From Pontibacter flavimaris (GTDB taxonomy: Bacteria > Bacteroidota > Bacteroidia > Cytophagales > Hymenobacteraceae): a stretch of DNA of 64,000 nucleotides. Each line of letters starts with the position of its first letter. Position 1 is the stretch's first letter. The notes beneath the pieces are model-generated. The model had not been told where the DNA came from, ran no database searches, and was given only the letters and a program-made list of their open reading frames with translations. Made by a program: the position numbers and the translations under genes. This document shows positions 1 to 8,710 of the stretch, one piece after another. The stretch spans positions 62,001 to 126,000 of the forward strand of contig NZ_LVWA01000012.1 of NCBI RefSeq assembly GCF_001907195.1, in the 5' to 3' direction.

Positions 1-246
1 TCGGGCTTGAGAGCACCAAAGTATGAAATGCAACTATGGGCTTGTGGGAACTAGAGGATGAACGGCAGCTAGCAAGTATAGCTTGTATCTAGTGGAAGGA
101 AGCAGCGGCTATTAGAGGCACAAGCGGACGCTTGCGCCAGGAAAAGTAGAAAGTATAGCCAAGGCAAGTATGGCTTTTCAAGCCAGTCAAGTCAGAGACT
201 TGACACCACCCGTAGGACACAAGTCTGTAGACTTGCGCCAGAAAGA
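1..246 (+). repeat. Dispersed intergenic repeat, copy A (cut by window edge)
   Basis: This non-coding stretch starts with TCGGGCTTGAG and ends with a CAAGTCT/AGACTTG hairpin followed by GCGCCAG. Recognisably the same string, with indels and substitutions, recurs in the same orientation at about 10399-10622 and 24917-25110, so three copies are present. The other two copies extend further upstream, so this one is probably truncated only by the window start. No open reading frame is conserved between the copies. Several AAGTATA words lie inside. From 247 to 325 only more AAGTATA words are visible before the aldo/keto reductase stop codon. Confidence 0.8.
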
Positions 247-325
247 TTAGGTATAAAGTATAGCTTCAAGTATAGAAGTATAGCCTACGTATAAAGGCAC
301 ATGTTGCAAGCCCGAGTTAGAAAGG

Positions 326-1222
326 TTACCGGTGCTGCTCATACTTGTTGGCAGGCAGCACCTCCTCCAGTTGCCGCACTTCCGCCTGGTCCAACGGTTC
401 GGCGCTGGCAGCATGCAGGGCCTCTTCCAGCTGCTGCTTCGTCCGGATACCCATTACGGCAGAGGTAACCGCAGGGTGATGCAACGTAAACCGGACAGCC
501 GTTTCAGAAGCCTTTCTGGAAGCTCCGGCTACTTCTGTCACAGCCTTGGCCGCTTGCTGCACTTCCTCCAAAGTATAATTCAGGTAAGATTTGGCAGGTT
601 TACCGGCCAGCAACCCCTGCGCCAGGCTGCCCCGTGCCAGCACACCAATATTGTTTTGTTGCAGCAGTTCCAGCACCTTCTCCTCGGCACGGCGGTCCAG
701 CAGGCTGTACTGTAGCATCACGCTGGCAATATTGGAGCGGCGCACATACTCCTGTATCACGTTGGGCCGGATGGATGAGATGCCGTAGTGCCGGATCTTG
801 CCCTGCTGCTTGAGTTGCTCAAAGGCCTCGATAGTCTCATCTATCGGGTCATCAATCGTGCCGCCGTGCAGCTGGTAGAGGTCGATGTAGTCGGTTTGCA
901 GCCGTTTCAGGCTCTGCTCCACCGCCTGAAGGATGTAGGTTTTGGAGGGGTTCCAGTCCCAGCCACTGCCATCGGGGCGCCACTGGTTGCCTACCTTCGT
1001 GCCGATGATCACCTTGTCGCGCATACCTTTAAAGGCCCTGCCCACCGTCTCCTCGTTCTTCCCCTTGTCGTACAGGTCGGCGGTATCAAAGTAAGTAATG
1101 CCCTTGTCCAGCGCCTGGTGCAGCAGTTTTATACTTTCGTTTTCATCGCCCTGCAGCGACATGCAGCCAAAACTTACTTCGCTTATACTTAAGTCTGATT
1201 TTCCGAGCTGTTTATACTTCAT
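326..1222 (-). CDS. Aldo/keto reductase
   Basis: A 298-residue cytosolic NADPH-dependent oxidoreductase of the aldo/keto reductase superfamily, acting on aldehydes or ketones of unknown identity. The TIM-barrel signature is clear: the catalytic tetrad is Asp46 and Tyr51 (in FDTADLY), Lys76 (GTKVG) and His119 (QLHG). The C-terminal part has the SAVMGIRTKQQLEEAL nucleotide-binding loop region. Length is typical for bacterial AKRs of the YhdN/general stress protein 69 type. The gene reads away from the spoVR operon terminator and appears monocistronic. The ATG start gives the usual N terminus MKYKQLGKSDL. The substrate cannot be inferred from the sequence. Confidence 0.93.
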   Translation of the reverse strand: MKYKQLGKSDLSISEVSFGCMSLQGDENESIKLLHQALDKGITYFDTADLYDKGKNEETVGRAFKGMRDKVIIGTKVGNQWRPDGSGWDWNPSKTYILQAVEQSLKRLQTDYIDLYQLHGGTIDDPIDETIEAFEQLKQQGKIRHYGISSIRPNVIQEYVRRSNIASVMLQYSLLDRRAEEKVLELLQQNNIGVLARGSLAQGLLAGKPAKSYLNYTLEEVQQAAKAVTEVAGASRKASETAVRFTLHHPAVTSAVMGIRTKQQLEEALHAASAEPLDQAEVRQLEEVLPANKYEQHR

Positions 1223-1331
1223 ACTTCAGGTTTGTTAGTTCACTAAAGTATAAATAACCATAGAAAGTATAAATGGTTGCTGCTTTGGGGCTGCAGCGAT
1301 ACCCGTCACTGTACGCAAAGGCCGGAAACAA

Positions 1332-1361
1332 GAAAGACGCCATGATCCTGCGGCGTCTTTC
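1332..1361 (-). terminator. Terminator of the prkA-yhbH-spoVR operon
   Basis: A 10-bp perfect stem (GAAAGACGCC / GGCGTCTTTC) with a 10-nt loop lies about 20 bp beyond the spoVR stop codon, in the gap before the aldo/keto reductase gene. Confidence 0.65.
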
Positions 1362-1383
1362 AAACCTGTAGGTGCCTTTGTCA

Positions 1384-2898
1384 CTACTTCACCTCAAAAG
1401 AGGTCTCGTTAATGCCGAGCTTGTTCTTGGAGTGGAGTTCCACCGGGAAGCCCCACAGGAAGCGGATGTGATCCAGGGTGTCTTTGGCGCTGCTGGCGTC
1501 CAGGCGGCGGTCTTTCTGGATGTAGTGCGTCAGGTGCAGCTTGCTGGTTCTGTGGAGGTCTACTTTGGTAACCTGTATGTTAGGCACCAGCGAGGCGCGG
1601 TCGTACTGGTTGCTCAGGTGTTCCCGTACCCTGCGGTAGCCGCGCTCGTTGTGGATGGCCCCGATCTCATACTCATCCTCATACTCGCAATCCACAACAG
1701 TAAACAGGCGCATGTCGCGGATCACCTTCGGGGAGAGGTACTGCAGAATGAAACTGTCGTCGCGAAAGTTCTCCATCACGTAGTGCACCTGCTCCAGCCA
1801 GTCTTTCCCGATCAGGTCGGGAAACCACTGCTTGTCCTCGGCGGTAGGATTCTGGCAGATGCGCTTGATGTCCATGAAAATATTAAAACCCAAGGTATAC
1901 GGGTTCAGGCCCGAGTAGAATTTGCTCTTATACTCCGGCTGGTAGAGCACGCTGCTGTGGCTCTTGAGGAACTCCAGCATAAAGCCGTCGTTCACATAGC
2001 CCTCGTCAAACATCCTGTTGATGATGTGGTAGTGCGTAAAGGTGGCAAAGCCCTCGTTCATCACCTTGGTAGCGCCCTGCGGGTAGAAATACTGCGCCAC
2101 CTTGCGCACAATCCGGATGATCTCACGTTTCCAGGGTGGCAGGGCCGGCGCATACTTCTCTATAAAGTATAAAAGGTTCTCCTCCGGCTCCTTCGGGAAC
2201 CTGTAATCGTCGCTGGTGCTGGTTTCCTGCACATCGGGCATGGAGGGCAGCGTGCGCCAGAGCTCGTTGTAATTCTCCCGCTTGATGAGCGTGAGTTTCT
2301 TCAGGCGCTCGTTCTCCTCTTTTGCCGATACTTTGGAGGGCTTTTTATACTTGTCCACCCCGTGGTGCATCAGGGCATGGGCCGCGTCCAGCACCCGTTC
2401 CACTTCCTCCTCGCCATACTCCTCCTCGCATCTTAGAATATACTCCCGAGCAAAGGACATGTAGTCTACTATGGAGTCGGCCGAGGTCCAATCGAGGAAC
2501 ATGTAGTTGTTGGCAAAGAAGGCGTTGTGGCCCTGGCAGGCGTGGGCGATCACCAGCAGCATCATGCAGGTGGAGTTGTTCTCCATGTTGTAGCTGATGC
2601 AGGGGTTGGAGTTGATCACCAGCTCGTACGAGAGCCCCATGCGGCCCTTGGTGTAGTTGTTCTGGTTGAGCACGAAGTCCTTGCCGAACTTCCAGTGCGG
2701 GTACGAGGTAGGCAGGCCCGTGAGGGAATAGGCGTCCAGCATCTGCTCCGAGGTTACCACCTCGATCTGGTTGGGGTAGGTCTTCAGCTTGAGGTACTCC
2801 TTCCCTATCCTGCTGATCACCTCATCAGCGGCCTCCAGCGTCTCTCCGTCCCAGTTGGGATTACAGAACAGCGTGCGATATTTTTCTATGTCTGTCAT
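1384..2898 (-). CDS. spoVR: SpoVR/YcgB family protein
   Basis: A 504-residue cytosolic protein of the SpoVR family (E. coli YcgB is about 510 residues). The molecular function of the family is unresolved; in Bacillus it affects cortex formation, and in non-sporulating bacteria it travels with the PrkA kinase and YhbH as a stress and stationary-phase module. The N-terminal part carries the family signature around HACQGHNAFFANNYMF, with His-rich and acidic segments. The ATG giving MTDIEKYRTL is chosen; an upstream TTG would start inside the inverted repeat of the neighbouring DUF559 element and is unlikely. It is the last gene of the prkA-yhbH-spoVR order, but 580 bp and a DUF559 gene now separate it from yhbH. 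Confidence 0.93.
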   Translation of the reverse strand: MTDIEKYRTLFCNPNWDGETLEAADEVISRIGKEYLKLKTYPNQIEVVTSEQMLDAYSLTGLPTSYPHWKFGKDFVLNQNNYTKGRMGLSYELVINSNPCISYNMENNSTCMMLLVIAHACQGHNAFFANNYMFLDWTSADSIVDYMSFAREYILRCEEEYGEEEVERVLDAAHALMHHGVDKYKKPSKVSAKEENERLKKLTLIKRENYNELWRTLPSMPDVQETSTSDDYRFPKEPEENLLYFIEKYAPALPPWKREIIRIVRKVAQYFYPQGATKVMNEGFATFTHYHIINRMFDEGYVNDGFMLEFLKSHSSVLYQPEYKSKFYSGLNPYTLGFNIFMDIKRICQNPTAEDKQWFPDLIGKDWLEQVHYVMENFRDDSFILQYLSPKVIRDMRLFTVVDCEYEDEYEIGAIHNERGYRRVREHLSNQYDRASLVPNIQVTKVDLHRTSKLHLTHYIQKDRRLDASSAKDTLDHIRFLWGFPVELHSKNKLGINETSFEVK

Positions 2899-2935
2899 GG
2901 AGGTAATTTTAATTTCTCTTTTCCTCTTTAGTGCC

Positions 2936-3403
2936 AATTGTCCCCTTGAGGGGACTACAGGGGTGTAATCGTTTTAGACAATATCCTTTTGCTCTGCAAT
3001 CCAGCCTTCTATAGCTCTCAGAACATCAGACAAATTCCGCTTTACCGCCAGGTCGTCAAATCTGAGAAAACGGACGCCAAGCTGCTCCAATTCCTTCTGC
3101 CGCTCTACATCGTATGTATAATTTCTATCATGGCTATCACCGTCTACCTCTATAGCAAGCTGTAGCTCATGACAGTAAAAGTCTACTATGTAGTTTAACA
3201 TGGGCAACTGGCGGTGGAACTGGTATCTGTGAATCTTTCGCTCTTTGATTTCCTGCCATAAAAGGACCTCTGATAGGGTACTGTTCTTCCGCAGCTCTCT
3301 GGCCTTAGATTTCAAATCCTCTCGGTAAGGTATAATTTTGTTCTTCCTCACTTGCATTCCTTCTATTGTAAAACACCCCTGTAGTCCCCTCAAGGGGACA
3401 ATT
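2936..3403. mobile_element. DUF559 nuclease unit with 31-bp inverted ends
   Basis: Positions 2936-2966 and 3373-3403 are perfect 31-bp inverted repeats of each other. Each arm contains its own hairpin (GTCCCC / GGGGAC around a 4-nt loop). They enclose exactly one gene, a DUF559 endonuclease, in a 468-bp unit placed between yhbH and spoVR, which are normally neighbours. No obvious target-site duplication is seen outside the repeats. The architecture suggests a small mobile or formerly mobile element, but movement is inferred, not shown. Confidence 0.6.
2974..3357 (-). CDS. DUF559 endonuclease-domain protein (Vsr-like fold)
   Basis: A 127-residue protein that is nearly all one DUF559 domain, a member of the PD-(D/E)xK/very-short-patch-repair-like nuclease clan. 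Family hallmarks are present in order: the LRKNSTLSEVLLW helix, YQFHRQLP, the acidic IVDFYC strand, AIEVDGDSH with the putative active-site Glu and Asp residues, and the final RFLRFDD strand. The ATG at M-Q-V-R-K-N-K is preferred; a longer TTG reading would start inside the right inverted repeat. The gene sits alone between 31-bp inverted repeats and splits a conserved operon, so it is probably an inserted selfish or accessory gene. Its DNA target is unknown. Confidence 0.85.
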   Translation of the reverse strand: MQVRKNKIIPYREDLKSKARELRKNSTLSEVLLWQEIKERKIHRYQFHRQLPMLNYIVDFYCHELQLAIEVDGDSHDRNYTYDVERQKELEQLGVRFLRFDDLAVKRNLSDVLRAIEGWIAEQKDIV

Positions 3404-3478
3404 CAGAGTGGCAACAAGCCAGCGTTATACTAGCTTTACCCAATTAAACTTCCCGCCCATTTCAACTAGTCCTGTGTC

Positions 3479-4741
3479 TTATTTTGTTGTTTCACTCCGC
3501 TTCCTAAACAGTCCCTGGAAAACGGGCCAGATCTCGTAGGGCTCGTACACATGCCGGATGGCAAAGTCATCATCGTTGCTGATGCGCTTGTAAGCCTGCC
3601 ACAGGTCACTTTCTCTTTCCTTGTTGCTGATCTCGATGTAGGCCATGAACTGGATGCTCGGAAGTATGGTTTCCAGCACCAGGTTCTTGCACTCCAGCGC
3701 ATCCTGCTTCGACCACACATCGCCATCGGAAGCCTGGCAGCAGTACACGTTCCAGCTCTCGTCATAGCGCTCGCGCATGATCTTGTCCACCAGCTTCAGC
3801 GATGGTGCCACCACCGTGCCGCCGCTCTCGCGCGAGTTAAAGAACTCCTCCTCGCTTACCTCCCTGGCCTCGGTGTGGTGGCGGATAAAGACCAGCTCCA
3901 CGTTCTTGTACTGGCGCGTCAGGAAAATGTAGAGCAGCGTGAAAAAGCGCTTGGCAATGTCCTTCTCGTGCTGGCCCATCGAAGCCGACACGTCCATGAT
4001 GCAGAACATGACAGCCGAAGTTACCGGTATGGGCACCCGCTCGAAGTTGTTATACCGCAGGTCGATGTCCTCGAAAAACGGAATGGTGTTGGCCTGCCGT
4101 CGAACTCTTTCCATCTCCAGCTCCAGCGCCTCCCGCTCCGCCTTTTTCCGGGTTTTGGCCAATTGCTCCTCCAGCCCCTTCAGCTTTTTCTCAAACACGC
4201 CCCGCAGGGCCAGCTGCCGCCCTAAAGATTGCTGGTAGCTTGTCTTGATGTTAAGTCGGGAGGGCACGCTGTCGCGGGTATAGCCGGCGCGGCGCATCGA
4301 GAAGCTCTCGGTGCTCTCCATCAGCTTCTTCACCATGTGGGGCAGCGCCAGGTCGTCGAAAAAATACTTCAGAAACTCCTCCCTGGAGAGCACCACCGTA
4401 AATTCATCCTCTGTTACCTGCGGGCTGTTGGAGCCTTTGCCCCTGCCACTGCCCTCGCCGCTCTTGGGCTTGGGCACGCGGTCGCCCTCGCTGAACTTGT
4501 CGTTGCCCGGCTGCACGATATACTTTTTACCGGTTTTAGGGTCGTGGCGGAAATGGGGTTCCTCCAGCCCGCGCACGGGCACCTTCACGCTGCCGCCCGA
4601 TTTAGTATCCTTGATGCTCTCCTGGCTCAGGATGTCGGGAATGGCGCGCTTGATCTGGTTCTCCACCCGCTTGAGGAACTTCTGCCGGTTACCCGTAGAC
4701 TTTCCCCTATCGTTCTTGCGTCTGTCGATGATGTGGGACAT
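3479..4741 (-). CDS. yhbH: YhbH/YeaH family VWA-like stress protein
   Basis: A 420-residue protein of the DUF444 family (E. coli YeaH, Bacillus YhbH). The N terminus has the family start MSHIIDRRKNDRGKSTGNRQ, followed by a Gly/Ser/Lys-rich low-complexity stretch near residues 80-110, and then a C-terminal von Willebrand A-like fold. That fold shows a MIDAS-type motif, DVSASMGQHEKD (DxSxS), consistent with metal-dependent protein binding. It is thought to work with the PrkA kinase encoded just upstream (119 bp gap), although its biochemical role is not established. The gap to prkA contains an 8-bp-period inverted repeat array. Confidence 0.93.
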   Translation of the reverse strand: MSHIIDRRKNDRGKSTGNRQKFLKRVENQIKRAIPDILSQESIKDTKSGGSVKVPVRGLEEPHFRHDPKTGKKYIVQPGNDKFSEGDRVPKPKSGEGSGRGKGSNSPQVTEDEFTVVLSREEFLKYFFDDLALPHMVKKLMESTESFSMRRAGYTRDSVPSRLNIKTSYQQSLGRQLALRGVFEKKLKGLEEQLAKTRKKAEREALELEMERVRRQANTIPFFEDIDLRYNNFERVPIPVTSAVMFCIMDVSASMGQHEKDIAKRFFTLLYIFLTRQYKNVELVFIRHHTEAREVSEEEFFNSRESGGTVVAPSLKLVDKIMRERYDESWNVYCCQASDGDVWSKQDALECKNLVLETILPSIQFMAYIEISNKERESDLWQAYKRISNDDDFAIRHVYEPYEIWPVFQGLFRKRSETTK

Positions 4742-4744
4742 GGG

Positions 4745-4857
4745 AGTTAGAAAGTTAGAAGGTTAAAAAGTTAGAAAGTTAAGAGTTGAAGGTTTCCACT
4801 TTTTAAGTCTGTAGATTACGACTTTCTAACCTTCTAACTTCCAAACTTTCTAACTTC
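4745..4857. repeat. Inverted pair of 8-bp-period arrays (GTTAGAAA-like)
   Basis: The left array (4745-4792) repeats an 8-bp unit near GTTAGAAA about six times with point changes. The right array (4821-4857) carries the same unit in the opposite orientation about four to five times. Together they could form a long imperfect hairpin in the prkA-yhbH spacer. Similar 8-bp-period tracts occur at 19404-19437, 36687-36937 and 39920-39964. Confidence 0.75.
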
Positions 4858-4859
4858 AA

Positions 4860-6788
4860 TCAGGCCATCGTTTTGCGTACGCGCATGAACCAGTCTACCA
4901 GGATGCGGATCTGCTTGTCGGTGTAGCCACGGTCGCGCATGCGGCGCGTGAAGTCGCGGTGCTTCTTCTCGTCCTCCTCGTTCGACTTCACGTTGAATGA
5001 CACCACCGGCAGCAGGTCTTCGGTGTTAGTAAAGATCTTCTTCTCGATCACGTTCTTGATCTTCTCATACGAGTCCCAGCGTGGGCTCTGTCCGCCGTGG
5101 TTGGCTTTGTAGCGCAGGAAGAAATTCGTCACCTCGGAGCGGAAATCCTTCGGGTTGGCAATGCCAGCCGGCTTCTCGATCTTTTCCAGCTCCTCGTTAA
5201 GTATACTTCTGTCGAAGATCTCGCCGGAGTCCGGGTCGCGGTAATCGTTGTTCTGCATCCAGTGGTCGGCGTACACCACGTACTTCTCAAAGATATTCTG
5301 GCCATACGAACTGTACGACTCAATATAAGCCTTCTGAATTTCATCCGAAATAAATTCGGCATACTTGCTGGCCAGTACCGATTTGATCAGGTGCAGGTAT
5401 TTCGTCTCCGTTTCCGGCGGCAGCATCATCTTGATCACTTCCTGCTCCAGGACATAGAGCAAATGCACCGGGTTGGCGGCTATCTCCTCGCTGTCAAAGT
5501 TAAAGACCTTGGAAAGGATCTTGAAGGCAAAGCGGGTCGAAATGCCCTGCATGCCCTCGTTAATGCCCGCATCGTCGCGGTACTCCTGAATGGATTTAGC
5601 GTTAGGATCGGTTTCGCGCAGCGTTTCGCCGTTGTACACCCGCATCTTGGAGTAAATGCTGGAGTTCTCCGGCTCTTTCAACCGCGACATCACCGAGAAT
5701 TCAGCCAATAATTCAATAGTTTTGGGGGCACAAGGCGCTTCGCGCAACGAGCTTTCGCGGATAAGCTTTTCATAGATCTTGATCTCCTCGCTCACGCGCA
5801 GCACGTAGGGCACCTGCACTTTGTAGATACGGTCCAGAAAGGCCTCGTTCTTCTTATCGTTCAGGAACTTGGCCCACTCCGACTCGTTGGAGTGGGCCAG
5901 GATGATGCCGTCAAACGGAATAGCGCCAATGGGCTCCGTGCCTTTGTAGTTCTTTTCCTGGGTGGCGGTGAGCAGCGGGTTCAGCACCTTTATCGGCGCC
6001 TTGAACATCTCCACAAATTCCAGCAAACCCTGGTTGGCCAAACACAAGCCACCCGTGTAGGAATAGGCATCCGGGTCGCTCTGCTGGAACTCAGCCAGCC
6101 TGCGGATGTCCACCTTACCTACCAGCGTGGAAATGTCCTGGTTATTCTCGTCGCCCGGCTCGGTTTTGGAGATGGCGATCTGCTCCTGAATAGAGGGGAA
6201 CATCCGGATGACCTTGAAGCGGTTCACGTCGCCATCGAACTCGCGCAGGCGCTTGGAAGCCCAGGGGCTCATGCAGCTGGGAATGTAGCGAGACGGGATG
6301 CTGTACTCCTCCTCCAGTTCGTCGGTATAGTCGGCAAACAGGCCAAGCGGGCTTTCGAACACGGGGCTCACCTCGTCGCCGGCCTTGAGCACGTAAATGG
6401 GGTGCTGCTGCATCAGGTGCTTCAGCTTCTCGGCCAGCGAGCTCTTGCCGCCGCCCACCGGGCCCATCAGGTAGAGGATCTGCTTCTTCTCCTCCAGCCC
6501 CTGGGCCGAGTGCCGGAAGTAGGACACGATCTGCTCAATGGTGCTTTCCATCCCATAAAAATCCCGGAAGGCGGGGTAGATCTTGATCTTCTTGTTGGAG
6601 AAGATGCGGCTTAGCTTCGGGTCCTGGCGCGTGTCCAGAACCTCCGGCTCCCCGATGGCATCCAGAATCCGCTCGGCGGGCTTGGCATACATTTTCGGGT
6701 CCTTTTTACACTCCTCGAGATAGGCAGCTACTGTCATCTCGTTCATGGAGGCGCTGTAATTCGTCTTGATCTTTTCTAAAATGTTCAT
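4860..6788 (-). CDS. prkA: PrkA/YeaG serine protein kinase (AAA+)
   Basis: A 642-residue cytosolic kinase of the PrkA family (E. coli YeaG, 644 residues). An N-terminal AAA+ domain carries Walker A GPVGGGKS at about residues 109-116, a long insertion typical of the family, and the C-terminal PrkA domain, related to eukaryotic kinases, ends in a basic tail. Family members are linked to stationary phase, nutrient limitation and, in Bacillus, protease-like activity. It is the first gene of a leftward transcript followed by yhbH, the inserted DUF559 unit and spoVR. The ATG start gives MNILEKIKTNYS, which matches the usual N terminus. Confidence 0.95.
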   Translation of the reverse strand: MNILEKIKTNYSASMNEMTVAAYLEECKKDPKMYAKPAERILDAIGEPEVLDTRQDPKLSRIFSNKKIKIYPAFRDFYGMESTIEQIVSYFRHSAQGLEEKKQILYLMGPVGGGKSSLAEKLKHLMQQHPIYVLKAGDEVSPVFESPLGLFADYTDELEEEYSIPSRYIPSCMSPWASKRLREFDGDVNRFKVIRMFPSIQEQIAISKTEPGDENNQDISTLVGKVDIRRLAEFQQSDPDAYSYTGGLCLANQGLLEFVEMFKAPIKVLNPLLTATQEKNYKGTEPIGAIPFDGIILAHSNESEWAKFLNDKKNEAFLDRIYKVQVPYVLRVSEEIKIYEKLIRESSLREAPCAPKTIELLAEFSVMSRLKEPENSSIYSKMRVYNGETLRETDPNAKSIQEYRDDAGINEGMQGISTRFAFKILSKVFNFDSEEIAANPVHLLYVLEQEVIKMMLPPETETKYLHLIKSVLASKYAEFISDEIQKAYIESYSSYGQNIFEKYVVYADHWMQNNDYRDPDSGEIFDRSILNEELEKIEKPAGIANPKDFRSEVTNFFLRYKANHGGQSPRWDSYEKIKNVIEKKIFTNTEDLLPVVSFNVKSNEEDEKKHRDFTRRMRDRGYTDKQIRILVDWFMRVRKTMA

Positions 6789-7539
6789 AGCGGGTGTTCC
6801 TTAACATGGTCAGAATCATTTTTTAGGAGCTTTCAAAACAGTATCTCAAACAGCAACTGGGGCCCGGGGTACTGCTAAGCACTTAATATGATCATAGAAA
6901 TTAGGGTTTATTGCTGATCTATTTATTTAGAACCGGCAGCCTGCTGCCTGGTTTGTGTCAGGATTCCTGTTGATGCTGGTCCGGCTCCCCGTGTGCGCCA
7001 TACTTAAGCCGTATAGGTTCCGGGTGCCTGAAAGTATAAACTCGCTCGCTGCAAGGACCTTTTTTCAAAGCGCCCTATCTACTAAGCCGGGGTGGTTGGG
7101 TGTCCCTGGCCGCCTACTACTGTAGCCTGTGTTATACCAGGCTGCGGCACCACCTCTCTACCGCTTCCGTTTCTCTCTTGGCGGGAACCTTAGGTTCACC
7201 TGCTGCAGGCATTGGTGGCTATCTTAGAAACATTGCTTTTGATTTTTAGATTCAAAAACGTTTATATTTTATACTATCAAGATTATAAAAAGTATACTTT
7301 TTATGCTATAAATATGCTAGGAGCGGCTAAAAAATTTAGTTTTAGGCACTTTATCCGCCTAACACACCATACTTTTAAGGCGCTCTCCGCATTTATTCGT
7401 TCCACTACATATTGAAGTTTCGTATATTAGGCCTCGCACCAGCGCCTGTTTGCTGTATTGTTAAGTTTTGAGCCGGGCTGAAGTATAAAGCAGGAACAAA
7501 GAATGCGCGCTGCCACACAAACACATACAACCTTACCTT
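6789..7539. other. 751-bp intergenic region, no gene recognised
   Basis: This is the divergent space between prkA and the MaoC gene, so it should hold both promoters. The first 400 bp have ordinary composition. From about 7210 to 7330 it becomes strongly AT-rich and includes a palindrome AAAAGTATACTTTT near 7288-7301 made of two opposed AAGTATA words. A short frame at 7212-7415 has no recognisable protein features and is regarded as chance. Confidence 0.6.
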
Positions 7540-8007
7540 ATGAGCCAGTTAGTCATTAGCACCCTTGAAGAACTCACGAAGTATGAAGGCACCGAAATGG
7601 GTGTATCGGATTACCATACCATCACGCAGGAGCAGATAAACAAGTTTGCCGATGCCACCCTGGACCACCAGTGGATACACTTGGACGCCGAGCGCGCCAG
7701 ACAGGAGACGCCCTTTGGCGCCACCATCGCCCATGGCTACCTCACCGTGTCGTTGCTGCCTTACCTGTGGTTGCAGATCACCTCCATCCGTAACCTGAAG
7801 ATGCAGGTGAACTATGAGATTGAGACCCTCCGCTTTAACCAGGCCGTAACCGTGAACAGCCGCGTGCGCCTGCGCGCCAAGCTGCTGTCGGTAAAGAACC
7901 TGCGCGGCATCGCCAAGGCCCGCCTGGAGGTAACGCTGGAGATCGAGGACAGCAAAAAACCGGCTTTCACGGGTATCATCACGTTCCTGTACCACTTTAA
8001 CGAATAA
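7540..8007 (+). CDS. MaoC-like hot-dog dehydratase
   Basis: A 155-residue single hot-dog domain protein of the MaoC/NodN type, predicted to hydrate or dehydrate acyl-CoA or similar thioesters. The catalytic segment is visible: DHQWIHLDAERA contains the Asp-His pair, followed by the TPFGATIAHGYL motif that forms the rest of the active site. The length matches stand-alone (R)-specific enoyl-CoA hydratases. It is followed 48 bp later by a small conserved-looking gene on the same strand and may be co-transcribed with it. Whether the role is beta-oxidation or polyhydroxyalkanoate-type supply cannot be told from context. Confidence 0.9.
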   Translation: MSQLVISTLEELTKYEGTEMGVSDYHTITQEQINKFADATLDHQWIHLDAERARQETPFGATIAHGYLTVSLLPYLWLQITSIRNLKMQVNYEIETLRFNQAVTVNSRVRLRAKLLSVKNLRGIAKARLEVTLEIEDSKKPAFTGIITFLYHFNE

Positions 8008-8055
8008 CCTGCCGCAGCCGCAGCAGCTGCCGTATACGCTATTAAAACTGGCCCC

Positions 8056-8481
8056 ATGCACAAACCCGAGCATCTCCCAATCTTCCGGAAAGGGGAAGAG
8101 ATTTACCAGCTGACCTCCTACATCGTGGACCTGGTGCCGGAGGACAACGCGCTGCTGCAGCACCTGCGGGAACGCATGCTGACCGATGCCGCCCTGCTGA
8201 CGGTGAAGGTAGCCGGGGCCGTAGGTGCCGACCTCTACGACATACAGATGGAAAACGCCGTGCTGATACGCAAGGCCGCCCGCGACCTGCTCACCAACTG
8301 CACGGCCCTGGAGATGTACGGCTTTAAGGACACCACCTACCTGCCCCTGCTGCGCAAGGCTATCGAGGAGTACCGGCTGCTGTTCGTGGACTGGGTTTCC
8401 GGCTTCGACCCGTGGAACTATGTATGGGATGAGTGGGGCCTGTTTAACCCGCCCGGCGCAAGCCGGCAGGAGGATTTTTAG
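8056..8481 (+). CDS. Uncharacterised 141-residue helical protein
   Basis: No family is recognised. The protein is rich in predicted alpha helix (for example LLQHLRERMLTDAALLTVKVAGAVGADLYDIQMENAVLIRKAARDLL, given only in outline: residues about 30-85), then an acidic and aromatic C-terminal part with WDEWGLF. There is no signal peptide or transmembrane span, so it is probably cytosolic. Overall it looks like a helical bundle. The reading frame has the high third-position GC of its neighbours and follows the MaoC gene by 48 bp. It could be part of that operon. Confidence 0.75.
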   Translation: MHKPEHLPIFRKGEEIYQLTSYIVDLVPEDNALLQHLRERMLTDAALLTVKVAGAVGADLYDIQMENAVLIRKAARDLLTNCTALEMYGFKDTTYLPLLRKAIEEYRLLFVDWVSGFDPWNYVWDEWGLFNPPGASRQEDF

Positions 8482-8710
8482 CCGCCGGCCCTGTAGGGGC
8501 ATCGCTTCCCGCTTGGCTTTTTGTGCCTTTCAGTGCCTGGCTATACTTATCTTGCTGCCGCTGCCAGTGGTGCCCTACTTTAGGGTTCATTCATTCTTAG
8601 CCCGATTCATACTTCCGCCGAAGATAAAATCAGAGACCCCGCAAGCGACAACAACCTTTGATACACGACACTTTATACTTTGTAGCTCCTGTTTCGGCAG
8701 ATAGTGAGGT

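Noticed and set aside
2898..2937. Longer TTG-initiated start for spoVR (and similar TTG/GTG extensions at DUF559, queD, DUF1573, LuxE-like, TPR-like, MsrA and DUF4126 genes)
   Set aside because: The extensions are short, atypical for the families or run into repeats, and a good ATG exists immediately inside each gene.
7212..7415. A 67-codon frame in the AT-rich spacer before the MaoC gene
   Set aside because: Composition follows the local AT-rich DNA, it has no family features and no conserved start context; chance frame.
8672..8680. TATACTTTG as the reason for the overrepresented word (a -7 promoter box)
   Set aside because: The Bacteroidota -7 box is TAnnTTTG, one base shorter, and most copies of AAGTATA are inside genes on both strands, so promoter function cannot explain the enrichment.
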